Source: Neptunomonas antarctica (GTDB lineage: Bacteria; Pseudomonadota; Gammaproteobacteria; Pseudomonadales; Balneatricaceae). Taken from it: DNA of 64,000 nt. Numbering within the stretch: the first letter of the stretch is position 1; every line of letters starts with the position of its first letter. The position numbers and the translations under genes were made by a program. The DNA lies in contig NZ_LJSI01000042.1 in NCBI RefSeq assembly GCF_001305295.1, positions 154,656 to 218,655 on the forward strand, given 5' to 3'. Below the pieces are notes generated by a model. The model was not told where the DNA came from. It saw only the letters and a list, made by a program, of their open reading frames with translations, and did no database searches. Positions 44,382 to 52,970 of this stretch are shown piece by piece.

Positions 44382-44594
44382 TCATAACTTGCAGGTTCGA
44401 AGCCCAAAAATACGATATAGCGGACAGAACTTTATGGCCGACGTAGCAACCATAACGACGCCGAGGACGATCGAAACAATCGTTGCAGTGTTTGATTCAA
44501 ACATCGCAAATCCACTCACGAACGGAACTGACAGTAAGATGATGCCTAATACGAGGCGGATCACGCGATCTATCGTGCCAATATTTGTAGTCAT
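44382..44594 (-). CDS. DUF2892 small membrane protein
   Basis: 70 residues with two transmembrane helices (about 11-30 and 36-55), the NIGTIDRVIRLVLGIILL entry typical of DUF2892, and the terminal KFCPLYRIFGLRTC block. It is like the membrane part of YgaP. It has a strong ribosome site (AGGAGAGAG) and heads the minus-strand sulfur operon. Proteins of this type are common in sulfide-oxidation loci; their exact job is unknown. Confidence 0.9.
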   Translation of the reverse strand: MTTNIGTIDRVIRLVLGIILLSVPFVSGFAMFESNTATIVSIVLGVVMVATSAIKFCPLYRIFGLRTCKL

Positions 44595-44847
44595 TTCACT
44601 CTCTCCTTTTAAAGATAAATTTTGTTTTAAACTTTACTGATAATGTCATCCGGTTTAAAAATAATTTTTATACATTTTTAACTCAGCGCTATTCGTATAA
44701 AGCAAAAATTACGCCAGAAAATTGATTGATTAAAGCGCCAGTATCAATACAACTTCGATACCGAGTGAACTGTTATTTGTTGTTTTTAGTGACTGCTATG
44801 CTATTAATGACAACTCCATGACATTAATGACATTTCTATCTCACTGC

Positions 44848-45258
44848 TTAAAAACTATATACGCGTACATTCTCAGAGGTCATCATGCTGGCCATTTCCA
44901 GTGGGGTTGCCACCTTAATACCGTCACGAAGATCTTGTACGTTATGTTCGCTATTAGGGAGATACAGCGCACATACGCTAATAGTGGCACCTTTTGACTG
45001 TAACTCGAGCATGATCTGCTCAGGGGTAACATTGCGTGGCTTCAATGCTTGGCTAATAGTAGACGAAAGTGCCAAATCACCCGCCTGATCACATAGCAGT
45101 ACATCAATACACACTCCTTTGTCCTGCATAGCGCGGCCCAGTACCATTGCCATGCCTTGTGTTTGCAAAGAGTGACTGAGCACTATGATGAGTGCCTTAT
45201 TTTCAGCAGATTGGCTCTCTGCATTCCCGGCAGTGGGAAGACGGTGTGTTACTTTCAT
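44848..45258 (-). CDS. DsrE-like sulfur-relay protein
   Basis: About 136 residues. A DsrE-like fold is suggested by ALIIVLSHSLQTQGMAMVLGRAMQDKG, CDQAGDLAL and the single conserved-position Cys in GATISVCALYL, which in DsrE relatives carries sulfur. Start at 45258 chosen for AAGGG 6 bases upstream. It stands alone on the minus strand, 253 bp upstream of the sulfur operon, and could deliver or accept sulfur from it. Confidence 0.72.
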   Translation of the reverse strand: MKVTHRLPTAGNAESQSAENKALIIVLSHSLQTQGMAMVLGRAMQDKGVCIDVLLCDQAGDLALSSTISQALKPRNVTPEQIMLELQSKGATISVCALYLPNSEHNVQDLRDGIKVATPLEMASMMTSENVRVYSF

Positions 45259-45264
45259 AAACAA

Positions 45265-45704
45265 CCCTTATAACTAATAGTTACTTCCTTATATTTATTT
45301 AATATATATGTTCACGCAAAATATGTAAAGGTAATGGGAGTGAATAATTGGATAAAAGAGCTGTCAGTGCACGAATAATGGACCGATTCAGTTTTTACAT
45401 CTGAGAGTAGGGAAAACCTCTTTTAAAAGGTTGAAGTTGGAGATTGATGAGCAACAGAAGATAAGACAGCTATCACAGAATGCAGCGCGAACTATGCTAC
45501 TCGACGCCTCTCGAAGATACATTGTGTCTTTGTTTTAATGATGGTCGACTGGAGTCTGACGTGAATAAAGGGAATCCCGACGAGTCCGGATCGGTAGCGC
45601 CGGTTTATATAACACACGGCTGCCCATTGCAGAATAGCAGTGTGTTATTTCGACTCAATTAACGTGTCGTTGCATATTAGTTTGTAGTGCCTCCACCCCT
45701 GTGA
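45265..45704. other. Intergenic region with a 9-bp stem and a doubtful 60-codon ORF
   Basis: ATAACACAC (45609-45617) and GTGTGTTAT (45640-45648) form a perfect inverted repeat with a 22-base loop that itself contains GCTGC/GCAG. An ORF of 60 codons (45480-45662, plus strand, five Cys) overlaps it but has no ribosome site and no recognised domain. The region otherwise looks non-coding. Confidence 0.4.
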
Positions 45705-46061
45705 CTACTTATTATGTCCGTGCTGATGCAGGTTAGGTTGCTCGCATTCTAATTTGCCTTTCAGATAGAGCAAAACAGCTTCTTCCGGATCTTTCTCTTT
45801 CGTTATTAAACTTAAAATACCTTTACGTTCAAGTCGTCCCATCAGTCCCTGACCCATCCCTCCAGCTATCAAAATATTAACGTCGTCAAGCGGATGCGAT
45901 TCATCCTGAGAACTATCATGAAAGGATTGTTCCTTTCGTAATTCAAGAAGCTCACTGTTAACGATTATGTTGTTATTAGTAGTAAATACCCAAAAATTTC
46001 TACATCGGCCTGCATGTTCTGTAATATTTTTTCGATTCTGGCTTGTGACTGCAATTTTCAT
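45705..46061 (-). CDS. Dinitrogenase iron-molybdenum cofactor (NifX/NifB C-terminal-like) family protein
   Basis: About 118 residues. N-terminal MKIAVTSQNRKNITEHAGRC and the glycine-rich INILIAGGMGQGLMGRLERKGI-like block (seen as VNILIAGGMGQGLMGRLERK) define the RNase-H-like NifX/YedF-type metal-cluster carrier family. Members without nif genes are widespread and bind metal clusters; no nif genes are present here. A His-rich C-terminus (NLHQHGHNK) could bind metal. Start at 46061 after GAGGT; a GTG one codon earlier is possible. Confidence 0.85.
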   Translation of the reverse strand: MKIAVTSQNRKNITEHAGRCRNFWVFTTNNNIIVNSELLELRKEQSFHDSSQDESHPLDDVNILIAGGMGQGLMGRLERKGILSLITKEKDPEEAVLLYLKGKLECEQPNLHQHGHNK

Positions 46062-46213
46062 CACTACCTCATACTATATTGCCTGGATGAAACCTTTACG
46101 TGATAACATCACTCGATTTCAATTTTAATTTAGCGCGCTTTTTAAGATTAACACTCAACGAGCGTGGTTATATCTGAGGAATACTTTATTAGTTTATCTT
46201 TTACGCCGGCAGC

Positions 46214-46636
46214 TTAAATATTTCTCGCACAAACTGCTCTAATCCTTTCTGCCGGCACTCGTAACTGATTGATTAAATAGACTTTAAAAGTTTCTTCATA
46301 TGGCTGGTTTTCAAGGGCTTTTTGCATGCAGTGTAGCCATGCTTCGCTTTCTTCTTCGCCTACGGGTAAATGCTGGTGAGCTGAAGGGATGCTTAGGCTG
46401 CCAAAAGCTGCGGCATATATCCTTGGGCCACCTAACCAACCTGATAAAAAGTAGGCGAGTTTTGTGCGTGATTCGGTCAAATCGCTTGGGTGCATATCGC
46501 GAATTTTTTTTGCTTCTGTAAATACACTCATGTTGTTGTAGAACTCATCCACAAGGAGTGTAATGCCTGCTAACTCTCCTGCTGCTTTATAGGAGTTGTC
46601 GTCTACTCCGTATCCATAATTTTTCTCATTCATCAT
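46214..46636 (-). CDS. Group II truncated haemoglobin
   Basis: 140 residues. The trHbII pattern is clear: LAGITLLVDEFYNNMS, IRDMHPSDLTESRTKLAYFLSGWLGGP, Y-AAAFG, and the haem-proximal region (SAHQHLPVGEEESEAWLHCM). GWLGGP is specific to group II. These proteins bind O2 or NO. Two ATG codons lie side by side at the start. The gene is near DsrE-like and NifX-like genes and 1.6 kb from a gene cluster with an FNR-type site, consistent with a micro-oxic theme, but the link is inferred. Confidence 0.92.
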   Translation of the reverse strand: MMNEKNYGYGVDDNSYKAAGELAGITLLVDEFYNNMSVFTEAKKIRDMHPSDLTESRTKLAYFLSGWLGGPRIYAAAFGSLSIPSAHQHLPVGEEESEAWLHCMQKALENQPYEETFKVYLINQLRVPAERIRAVCARNI

Positions 46637-47047
46637 CGTGATCCGTTTTTGCGCCTAACTTGATTAGCTATTGGCTTATAATATCGACCAGTCGATCTGT
46701 ACGCTACTTAAGAGTTTACTATTACACCCATTAAGGTACCGGGTGAAAAGTACTGTCATAGCGTAGATTTAATAATCGGTTAGCTAGTGGTCTGAAATGA
46801 TAACGGCGTTAACTACTCACGTTCATATATAATTAACTTCAGATTCAAGTCTCCATAAAAGATAACGGTATAAAAAATTAATTAAGGCAGCGCCCCTCGC
46901 AAGTGCTTAGCTATCAGTTATATATTTTTACATGTCGCTGCTTATATTTTTATTGGTTTTTTTATAATATTAATGTGACACTCGATTAACTTTTTTACCA
47001 AAAAAAACAGCAATGCATTTTAAAAATAACAAGGAAGATGGAATTTT
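46637..47047. other. AT-rich intergenic region upstream of the PheC-like gene
   Basis: No coding sequence recognised. It contains the left copy of a 16-bp direct repeat (46859-46874) and a poly-T/poly-A rich stretch after 46930, which probably holds the promoter of the PheC-like gene. Confidence 0.5.
46859..46874. repeat. Left copy of a 16-bp direct repeat flanking the PheC-like gene
   Basis: AAGATAACGGTATAAA recurs exactly at 47936-47951, 1,077 bp away. The pair brackets one gene with its promoter and terminator. Confidence 0.8.
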
Positions 47048-47824
47048 ATGAAATTACCTATGAAGTTATCTCAACTCTTACTCCTATTAGCTGTAACGCT
47101 TAGTTTTAATTCCTATGCTGATTTACTCCAGGATGTCCAGGAAAAAGGATATTTGACGGTAGGAACTACAGGGGATTACAAGCCATTCACCTTCTTTGAT
47201 GGCAAGACTTATTCAGGTTATGACGTCGATGTAGCAAATCATATAGCGACACAACTCGGTGTTGAAGTGCGTTTTGTTAAGACGACATGGAAAGGATTAG
47301 TGGGTGACCTCCAAGAAGGTAAATATGATATCGCCATGGGAGGAATTACGCGCCGTATTTCTCGCCAATTAGCGGCTGAACAATCACAGGGCTATATGAC
47401 ATTTGGTAAGGTGTTCTTGGTTGCAAATGGCAAAGAAGCACTATACGACACACTTGAAGAAGTTAACTTACCAAGCGTTAAGGTAGGTGTAAACATTGGT
47501 GGAACTAACGAAAAATTTGCCGATGAATTTTTATCTAATGCGACTCTGGTAAAGTTTGAAAATAACCTTGATGTACCTAAAGCGGTATCTGAAGGTAAAA
47601 TTGATGTAATGGTTACCGAAACGCCAGAGGCTCTTTATTACGAGACTACTGATAAGACTTTGCAAGCAGTACGTGACGAGAGCCCATTCACAAAAAGCCA
47701 GTTTGGTTACCTTATCCCAGTCGGTGAGCAGAGATTCCTGAATACAGTTAATTTTGTGATGGATGAAATGAAGTTAAAAGGTGTTGATAAAGCGCTAATG
47801 AAGAAAAACTCATTAATGAATTAA
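47048..47824 (+). CDS. Periplasmic cyclohexadienyl-dehydratase-like (PheC) protein
   Basis: 258 residues. Signal peptide (about 1-24, ending NSYA). The rest follows PheC and related binding proteins: LTVGTTGDYKPFTFFD, YSGYDVDVANHIATQLGV, KYDIAMGGITR, GVNIGGTNEKFA and DVMVTETPEA. PheC dehydrates prephenate or arogenate in the periplasm. Some close relatives are plain binding proteins, so enzyme activity is not certain. A hairpin terminator follows. The gene is lower in GC than its neighbours and flanked by exact 16-bp direct repeats. Confidence 0.75.
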   Translation: MKLPMKLSQLLLLLAVTLSFNSYADLLQDVQEKGYLTVGTTGDYKPFTFFDGKTYSGYDVDVANHIATQLGVEVRFVKTTWKGLVGDLQEGKYDIAMGGITRRISRQLAAEQSQGYMTFGKVFLVANGKEALYDTLEEVNLPSVKVGVNIGGTNEKFADEFLSNATLVKFENNLDVPKAVSEGKIDVMVTETPEALYYETTDKTLQAVRDESPFTKSQFGYLIPVGEQRFLNTVNFVMDEMKLKGVDKALMKKNSLMN

Positions 47825-47837
47825 TATTTACGTCTCA

Positions 47838-47863
47838 ATAACAGGGCGAACAAGCCCTGTTAT
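47838..47863 (+). terminator. Hairpin after the PheC-like gene
   Basis: ATAACAGGGC and GCCCTGTTAT form a perfect 10-bp stem with loop GAACAA, 13 bases after the stop. There is no T-run, so it may be Rho-assisted. Confidence 0.6.
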
Positions 47864-47935
47864 CCCCTGCTTGTTCTCTATCTACCGACACCCGTATCTA
47901 CCTTAGCCTTATAATTTCAGAAAAATCACACTGCG

Positions 47936-47951
47936 AAGATAACGGTATAAA
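47936..47951. repeat. Right copy of the 16-bp direct repeat
   Basis: Identical to 46859-46874 (AAGATAACGGTATAAA). Confidence 0.8.
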
Positions 47952-48017
47952 TATACTAAAGATCCACTAGCAGAACTCAGTGCTGGTTAACAACTAACAC
48001 ATTAAAATACATAGGGC

Positions 48018-48767
48018 TTAAGAACACTTACTCTCTCCACAATTAAGACAGGTGTAACATCCATCCAAAAGTATGGCGGCCTTGATATGACATTTGTTAC
48101 ATAACCGGGCACTGTCGGGAAAACCACCGTTATCGTCATTTACTGCGTAGCTAACAACAACGTTATTCTGCGTGGCTGTGCGACGATCATATTCTGCTCT
48201 TTTTTCATCCAGAATCTGTTGCTGATGCGGATCTATGGATTGCTCCTTGATCAGGCCTATCATTTTCAAGTGGTTTTCAATGGATTCGCCAATTTCAGCC
48301 ACCAATGAAGGCATAAATTTACCGCCTTTTTTAAAATAGCCGCCTTTGGGGTCAAACACGGCTTTTAGCTCTTCCACCATAAAGGTGACATCGCCGCCTT
48401 TACGGAATACCGCCGAGATAACGCGGGTAAGCGCCACTACCCACATGAAGTGGTCCATGTTTTTGGAGTTAATAAAGATCTCGTATGGGTGGCGTTGTTC
48501 ATGCTCCGTATCCTGATTCAGGATGATATCGTTAATAGTGATATACAGCGCATGCTCAGACATGGGTGTTTTAATTTTATAGGTTGAACCCATTAAAAAA
48601 TCCGGACGGCTGAGGTTTTCATGTACGGTTTCCAGACTCAATTCTAACCTTTGTTCTGGCTGTTTCAGCGCTACTTCTGGTGCCACAATTACTTTGTAAG
48701 CGATAATGGCTTGATCGATACAGACTATTTTTCCCTGTTCTGTTTTTTTCTGTTTTGTTAATGGCAT
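48018..48767 (-). CDS. nrdJb: Class II ribonucleotide reductase, small C-terminal part NrdJb
   Basis: 249 residues. In Pseudomonas-like bacteria the B12-dependent reductase is split into NrdJa and NrdJb, and this protein matches NrdJb. A TSCPD-like region (NSKNMDHFMWVVALTRVISAVFRKGGDVTFMVEEL) is followed by a C-terminal cysteine cluster (LCNKCHIKAA, then CYTCLNCGESKCS) that regenerates the active-site disulfide. It lies 123 bp downstream of nrdJa on the same strand. Ribosome site AGAGGA 8 bases before ATG. Confidence 0.9.
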   Translation of the reverse strand: MPLTKQKKTEQGKIVCIDQAIIAYKVIVAPEVALKQPEQRLELSLETVHENLSRPDFLMGSTYKIKTPMSEHALYITINDIILNQDTEHEQRHPYEIFINSKNMDHFMWVVALTRVISAVFRKGGDVTFMVEELKAVFDPKGGYFKKGGKFMPSLVAEIGESIENHLKMIGLIKEQSIDPHQQQILDEKRAEYDRRTATQNNVVVSYAVNDDNGGFPDSARLCNKCHIKAAILLDGCYTCLNCGESKCS

Positions 48768-48890
48768 ACCGGTGTCCTCTTTGCTGTCTATTTATACGAA
48801 ATTTTCTAATTAAACAGCCAATATTTTTATATAAATAATTATTATTTAGTATTAACTTAGTTAACTAAACTATTGTTTAATATGTTTTTA

Positions 48891-51053
48891 TTAAAATTTT
48901 CCGTAGTAACCTTCTTTCAATGCATCAAACAAATTAGCGGCAGTATGATTCTCACCATCGTACTCAACTTCTGCATTACCTTTTAGCTCGACCACACTGC
49001 CATCTGCCAGCGTAAACTGGTACAAGGTGTTTTCCAGATCCTGCTCTTTAACCAGTACGCCCTGAAAAGCCTCTGGATTAAAGCGGAAAGTAGTGCAGCC
49101 TTTTAGCCCCTGCTCATACGCATAAAGATAGATATCCTTGAAATCGTCATAAGGATAATCGGTAGGTACATTGGCGGTTTTAGAGATGGATGAATCGATC
49201 CATTTTTGAGCCGCTCCTTGTATATCGACATGCTGTTTTGGATGTATATCATCTGCACAGATAAAGTAATCGGGTAGCTGCTGAGCAGGATCATCGCTAT
49301 AGGGCATCGCTTCTGCATTAATCAGATGTCGATAGGCGAGAAGTTCATAAGAAAACACTTCGACTTTCACTTTAGATTTTTTCCCCTGACGAATAATGTT
49401 GCGCGAATAATGATGCGCAAAACTTGGCTCGATACCATTGCTGGCATTGTTACCTATGGACAGCGCAATGGTACCTGTCGGTGCGATGGAACTATGGTGT
49501 GTAAAGCGACAGCCATGTTCGGTCAACTGCTTAACTAGTTCGGGTTCGGATAAAGCGATCTTTTGCATGTAACGACTATAGCGTGCATGAAGTACTTTGC
49601 CGGCAACTGAGTCACCCACTTTGTAGCCATCATCGAGCATCTCGGGCCGTTTTCGCAGCATCTCGCCAGTAACCGCAAACTGCTCGTTCATAATCGGTGC
49701 GGCACCCTTCTCTTTCGCCAGTTCAAGCCCTGCGCGCCAGCCGGTAATGGCTAATGCTTTGCTCACTTGCTCAGTAAAATTAACGGAGGCGGCATCTCCA
49801 TATTTCATTTGTAGCATAGTGATAGCCGAACCCAATCCCAAATATCCCATACCGTGACGACGTTTATGCGTGATTTCGTGGCGCTGCTCTTCTAACGGTA
49901 ATCCGTTGATCTCTATGACGTTATCCAGCATACGGGTAAAAATAGTTACGGTAGTTTTAAAACCGTCCCAATCAAAACGCGCCCGGTGGGTAAAAGGGTC
50001 TACTACAAATTTTGTAAGGTTTATCGAGCCGAGTAAACAACTGCCATAGGGCGGTAACGGTTGTTCTCCGCAGGGATTAGTTGCACGTATGTTTTCACAG
50101 AACCAATTGTTGTTCTGTTCATTTACCTTGTCGATCAGGATAAAACCTGGCTCGGCAAAGTCATACGTGGCGCTCATAATAGCGTTCCAGAGATGCGCTG
50201 CCTTCACCGTTTTACTAATCTTGCAGGCAACCAATCCTGCATCATTGCAGATATAGCCCTGTTGAATCGGCCATTCACGCCAAAGCACCAGAGACGCGTC
50301 GTTAAGATCTATCGCATCGCGCTGCCGTGCTTGTTCGGTGAGAGGGAATGCTAACGGCCAATCTTTATCCGTTGTTACGGCATGCATAAACTGATCAGTA
50401 ATCAGCAATGATAGATTAAATTGTCGCAGACGGGCATCTTCGCGTTTAGCCTTGATAAATTCGAGCACATCAGGATGCCCCACATCAAAGGTCGCCATCT
50501 GTGCACCGCGCCGCCCACCGGCTGACGATACGGTAAAACACATACGATCAAAGATATCCATAAAGGATAACGGCCCTGAAGTGTAGGCTCCTGCTCCCGA
50601 GACAAACGCATTTTTAGGCCGTAAGGTAGAAAACTCATAGCCGATGCCGCAACCTGCTTTTAACGTGAGACCTGCTTCGTGGTTTTTACCGAGGATATCA
50701 TCCATAGAATCATAGATAGTGCCTGATACCGTACAGTTGATTGTGGATGTAGCAGGTTTGTGTTGTTGTGCGCCCGCATTGGCTATAACACGCCCGGCAG
50801 GGACTGCACCGTGACGTAACGCCCATAAAAATTGCTTGTACCAGTAGGATTGTTTTTTCTCATCATCCTCTACTCCCGCCAGCGCTTTAGCGATACGAAT
50901 AAAGGAATCATCAATCGAATTATCCAGCACCTCGCCCTGCTTAGATTTTAAACAGTATTTACTATCCCAGATATCGAGGGACGTATCTTGCAGTACGATT
51001 TCACCTATCGCTTTTGTAGCGTGCTCTGTGATTATTTCTAACGTGGCGACCAT
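48891..51053 (-). CDS. nrdJa: Adenosylcobalamin-dependent (class II) ribonucleotide reductase, catalytic NrdJa
   Basis: 720 residues. Reductase core motifs: KAGCGIGYEFSTLRPKNA, SSAGGRRGAQMATFDVGHPDV, the N-C-E catalytic group (NPCGEQPLPPYGSCLLGSINLT) and SIAPTGTIALSIG. It makes deoxyribonucleotides independently of oxygen and needs B12. The tail Cys are supplied by NrdJb. The strong ribosome site AGAGGAG is 7 bases upstream. Upstream DNA has two NrdR-type boxes 31 bp apart and a perfect FNR/Anr site, so expression should respond to dNTP pools and to low oxygen. No cobalamin riboswitch was seen. Confidence 0.95.
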   Translation of the reverse strand: MVATLEIITEHATKAIGEIVLQDTSLDIWDSKYCLKSKQGEVLDNSIDDSFIRIAKALAGVEDDEKKQSYWYKQFLWALRHGAVPAGRVIANAGAQQHKPATSTINCTVSGTIYDSMDDILGKNHEAGLTLKAGCGIGYEFSTLRPKNAFVSGAGAYTSGPLSFMDIFDRMCFTVSSAGGRRGAQMATFDVGHPDVLEFIKAKREDARLRQFNLSLLITDQFMHAVTTDKDWPLAFPLTEQARQRDAIDLNDASLVLWREWPIQQGYICNDAGLVACKISKTVKAAHLWNAIMSATYDFAEPGFILIDKVNEQNNNWFCENIRATNPCGEQPLPPYGSCLLGSINLTKFVVDPFTHRARFDWDGFKTTVTIFTRMLDNVIEINGLPLEEQRHEITHKRRHGMGYLGLGSAITMLQMKYGDAASVNFTEQVSKALAITGWRAGLELAKEKGAAPIMNEQFAVTGEMLRKRPEMLDDGYKVGDSVAGKVLHARYSRYMQKIALSEPELVKQLTEHGCRFTHHSSIAPTGTIALSIGNNASNGIEPSFAHHYSRNIIRQGKKSKVKVEVFSYELLAYRHLINAEAMPYSDDPAQQLPDYFICADDIHPKQHVDIQGAAQKWIDSSISKTANVPTDYPYDDFKDIYLYAYEQGLKGCTTFRFNPEAFQGVLVKEQDLENTLYQFTLADGSVVELKGNAEVEYDGENHTAANLFDALKEGYYGKF

Positions 51054-51097
51054 GCGGCGCTCCTCTTAATACAACTATCAATATAAAAAATGACTAA

Positions 51098-51113
51098 CAA
51101 CTACATATTGATT
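51098..51113. promoter_or_regulatory. NrdR box 2 (weaker), upstream of nrdJa
   Basis: CAACTACATATTGATT matches 11 of 16 positions of the NrdR consensus. Its start is 31 bp from the start of box 1, the usual three-turn spacing of NrdR box pairs. Confidence 0.55.
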
Positions 51114-51128
51114 TAATTATTGCAACAA

Positions 51129-51144
51129 ACACCATATATAGTGT
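51129..51144. promoter_or_regulatory. NrdR box 1, upstream of nrdJa
   Basis: ACACCATATATAGTGT is close to the consensus ACACWATATATWGTGT, with a single departure (C at position 5). Confidence 0.75.
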
Positions 51145-51158
51145 TTGATATGCATCAA
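51145..51158. promoter_or_regulatory. FNR/Anr box upstream of nrdJa
   Basis: TTGATATGCATCAA is a perfect match to TTGAT-N4-ATCAA. It abuts NrdR box 1 and lies about 98 bp before the nrdJa start; it is also upstream of the divergent kinase gene, so either could be the target. Confidence 0.75.
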
Positions 51159-51329
51159 GAAGCACAAATTAATAATTTTTTGTCTCCATGGAAGACTGAC
51201 TTAATACTCTCAATGCAAAGCAAAGGATAAGTAGCCAACGAACAGGAATAAGAAAGTTAAGGAAGAGGGTTTCGTCTTGTGTCTGTCAGGTTATGATATG
51301 TAGTTCAAATGGCTTAAAAGACTCACATC

Positions 51330-52970
51330 ATGCGCTTGTTGCAATATTTAAGTCAGCTCCGCCACCAGAAACCACTCGGTATACGCTTGCTGGCGGCTAT
51401 TTTGCTGTACAGTTCTGCCATCACCTTGATCGCTACAGGCACTCAACTGTGGTTTGATTATCGCTATGAGCTGTCTGCTATTGATGAACGCTTGCTGCAG
51501 ATTGAAGCGAGTTCACGTAATAGTTTGGCGAACAGTTTATGGGAGATTAGCCCGGCACAGATTCAGGTACAGCTGGATGGTTTATTGCAGTTGCCCGACG
51601 TTCGTTATCTGGAAATAAACTCACCCTTTCATGATTTTTATGTAGCAGGAAGCAAGCCGACAACAGGCTCGATTGTAGAGCGTCATTATGCGTTAGAGCA
51701 TCATGACATTGGTCGTGGCCTCGTTCCTGTGGGTGAATTAACGCTGATTCTGAGCCTGGACGAAGTGTATCGACGGCTGGGTGATAAAGTCCTGCTGATT
51801 CTCGCATCACAGGGGATTAAAACCTTTCTGGTATCCATCTTTATCCTCACGCTGTTTCACCGGCTGATTACCCAACACTTGGGCAGCATGGCCGCCTATG
51901 CGCGCCGTCTTAAACTAGATCATTTGGATACCCCGCTGGATTTGAGGCGACATTCCAAACATCAGGATGACGAACTAAGTCAGGTAGTGAATGCCATGAA
52001 CAGCATGCGGCGTTCGATGCTGCACGATATGAGCAAGCGTGAAGATGCGGAGCGTTCATTAGCCAAACTGAATACTGAGTTAGAACAACGTGTGGTTAAA
52101 CGGACTCAAGAACTGGAAGAGCGTAATCACGAACTACACGACACGTTAGTGACACTACGGACAACCCAGCAACGGCTGGTTGAGTCCGAGAAACTAGCGG
52201 CGCTTGGCAGCCTGGTCGCGGGCGTGGCGCATGAAATCAACACACCTATTGGAATTGGTTTTACGGCAGCCTCTTTTCTGGTTGATCAGGCAAGTCTCTA
52301 TCAACAGCGCATGCCAGACGACCCTTTAGCGAATACAGCGTTGGAAAGTAGCCGCTTAATTTGTCAAAACCTGGAGCGGGCAGCACAATTAATTAACGCG
52401 TTTAAGCAGGTATCTGTCGATCAGTCCAGTGAACAACAGCGTCGCTTTGATTTAGTCCAGTATCTGGACGAAATCCTTTTATCCCTCAACCCGCGCCTCA
52501 AGCAGTGTAAGCCTGATATTGTGATTAACGGACCAACACATATGCTGCTGAATAGCTATCCGGGCTGTTATTATCAAATTTTCACCAACCTGATTCTGAA
52601 TTCATTAATTCATGGCTTTGAAGATCGTACCGGTGGCACTATTACTATTGATATCAAGCAGCAGCAAGAACGGCTGATTATCGATTACCGTGATAACGGC
52701 GTGGGTATTCCGGAAGATTGGCAGCACAAAGTATTTGAACCCTTTATGACGACAAAACGTAGCCAGGGTTGTAGCGGATTAGGAATGCATATTGCTTTTA
52801 ATCTGGTAAACCAGTTGCTGCAGGGTCATATCTGTTGTTTAACCGATGTTAAGGGCGCCTACTTTCAGCTAGATCTACCGATGACCCTCGCGGTACGCCC
52901 CCCTCCCGTTATTGAAGCTGTTTCGACTTTGCCTTCGCTACCTGTTGCGCGACCTGCTTCGCTTCCATAA
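51330..52970 (+). CDS. Membrane sensor histidine kinase
   Basis: 546 residues: TM1 (about 17-38), a periplasmic sensor region (about 45-150), TM2 (about 153-180), a HAMP-like linker, a coiled coil (about 235-290), the H-box with phospho-acceptor H301 (GSLVAGVAHEINTPIG), and an ATPase domain with N-box (NLILNSLIHGF), G1 (DNGVGIP) and G2 (GCSGLGMHIAFNLV). It is complete. No response regulator is adjacent. Its last 62 bases overlap the 3' end of the convergent TAXI gene. Confidence 0.93.
   Translation: MRLLQYLSQLRHQKPLGIRLLAAILLYSSAITLIATGTQLWFDYRYELSAIDERLLQIEASSRNSLANSLWEISPAQIQVQLDGLLQLPDVRYLEINSPFHDFYVAGSKPTTGSIVERHYALEHHDIGRGLVPVGELTLILSLDEVYRRLGDKVLLILASQGIKTFLVSIFILTLFHRLITQHLGSMAAYARRLKLDHLDTPLDLRRHSKHQDDELSQVVNAMNSMRRSMLHDMSKREDAERSLAKLNTELEQRVVKRTQELEERNHELHDTLVTLRTTQQRLVESEKLAALGSLVAGVAHEINTPIGIGFTAASFLVDQASLYQQRMPDDPLANTALESSRLICQNLERAAQLINAFKQVSVDQSSEQQRRFDLVQYLDEILLSLNPRLKQCKPDIVINGPTHMLLNSYPGCYYQIFTNLILNSLIHGFEDRTGGTITIDIKQQQERLIIDYRDNGVGIPEDWQHKVFEPFMTTKRSQGCSGLGMHIAFNLVNQLLQGHICCLTDVKGAYFQLDLPMTLAVRPPPVIEAVSTLPSLPVARPASLP

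Noticed and set aside
45480..45662. 60-codon ORF rich in Cys
   Set aside because: No ribosome site and no domain, and it overlaps a stem-loop; kept only as a note in the intergenic entry.
46859..47951. Insertion sequence carrying the PheC-like gene
   Set aside because: The bracketing repeats are direct, no transposase or inverted ends are present, so it is not a standard IS.
51054..51329. Cobalamin riboswitch upstream of the B12-dependent reductase
   Set aside because: The leader is under 50 bases before the NrdR boxes and lacks a B12-box-like sequence.
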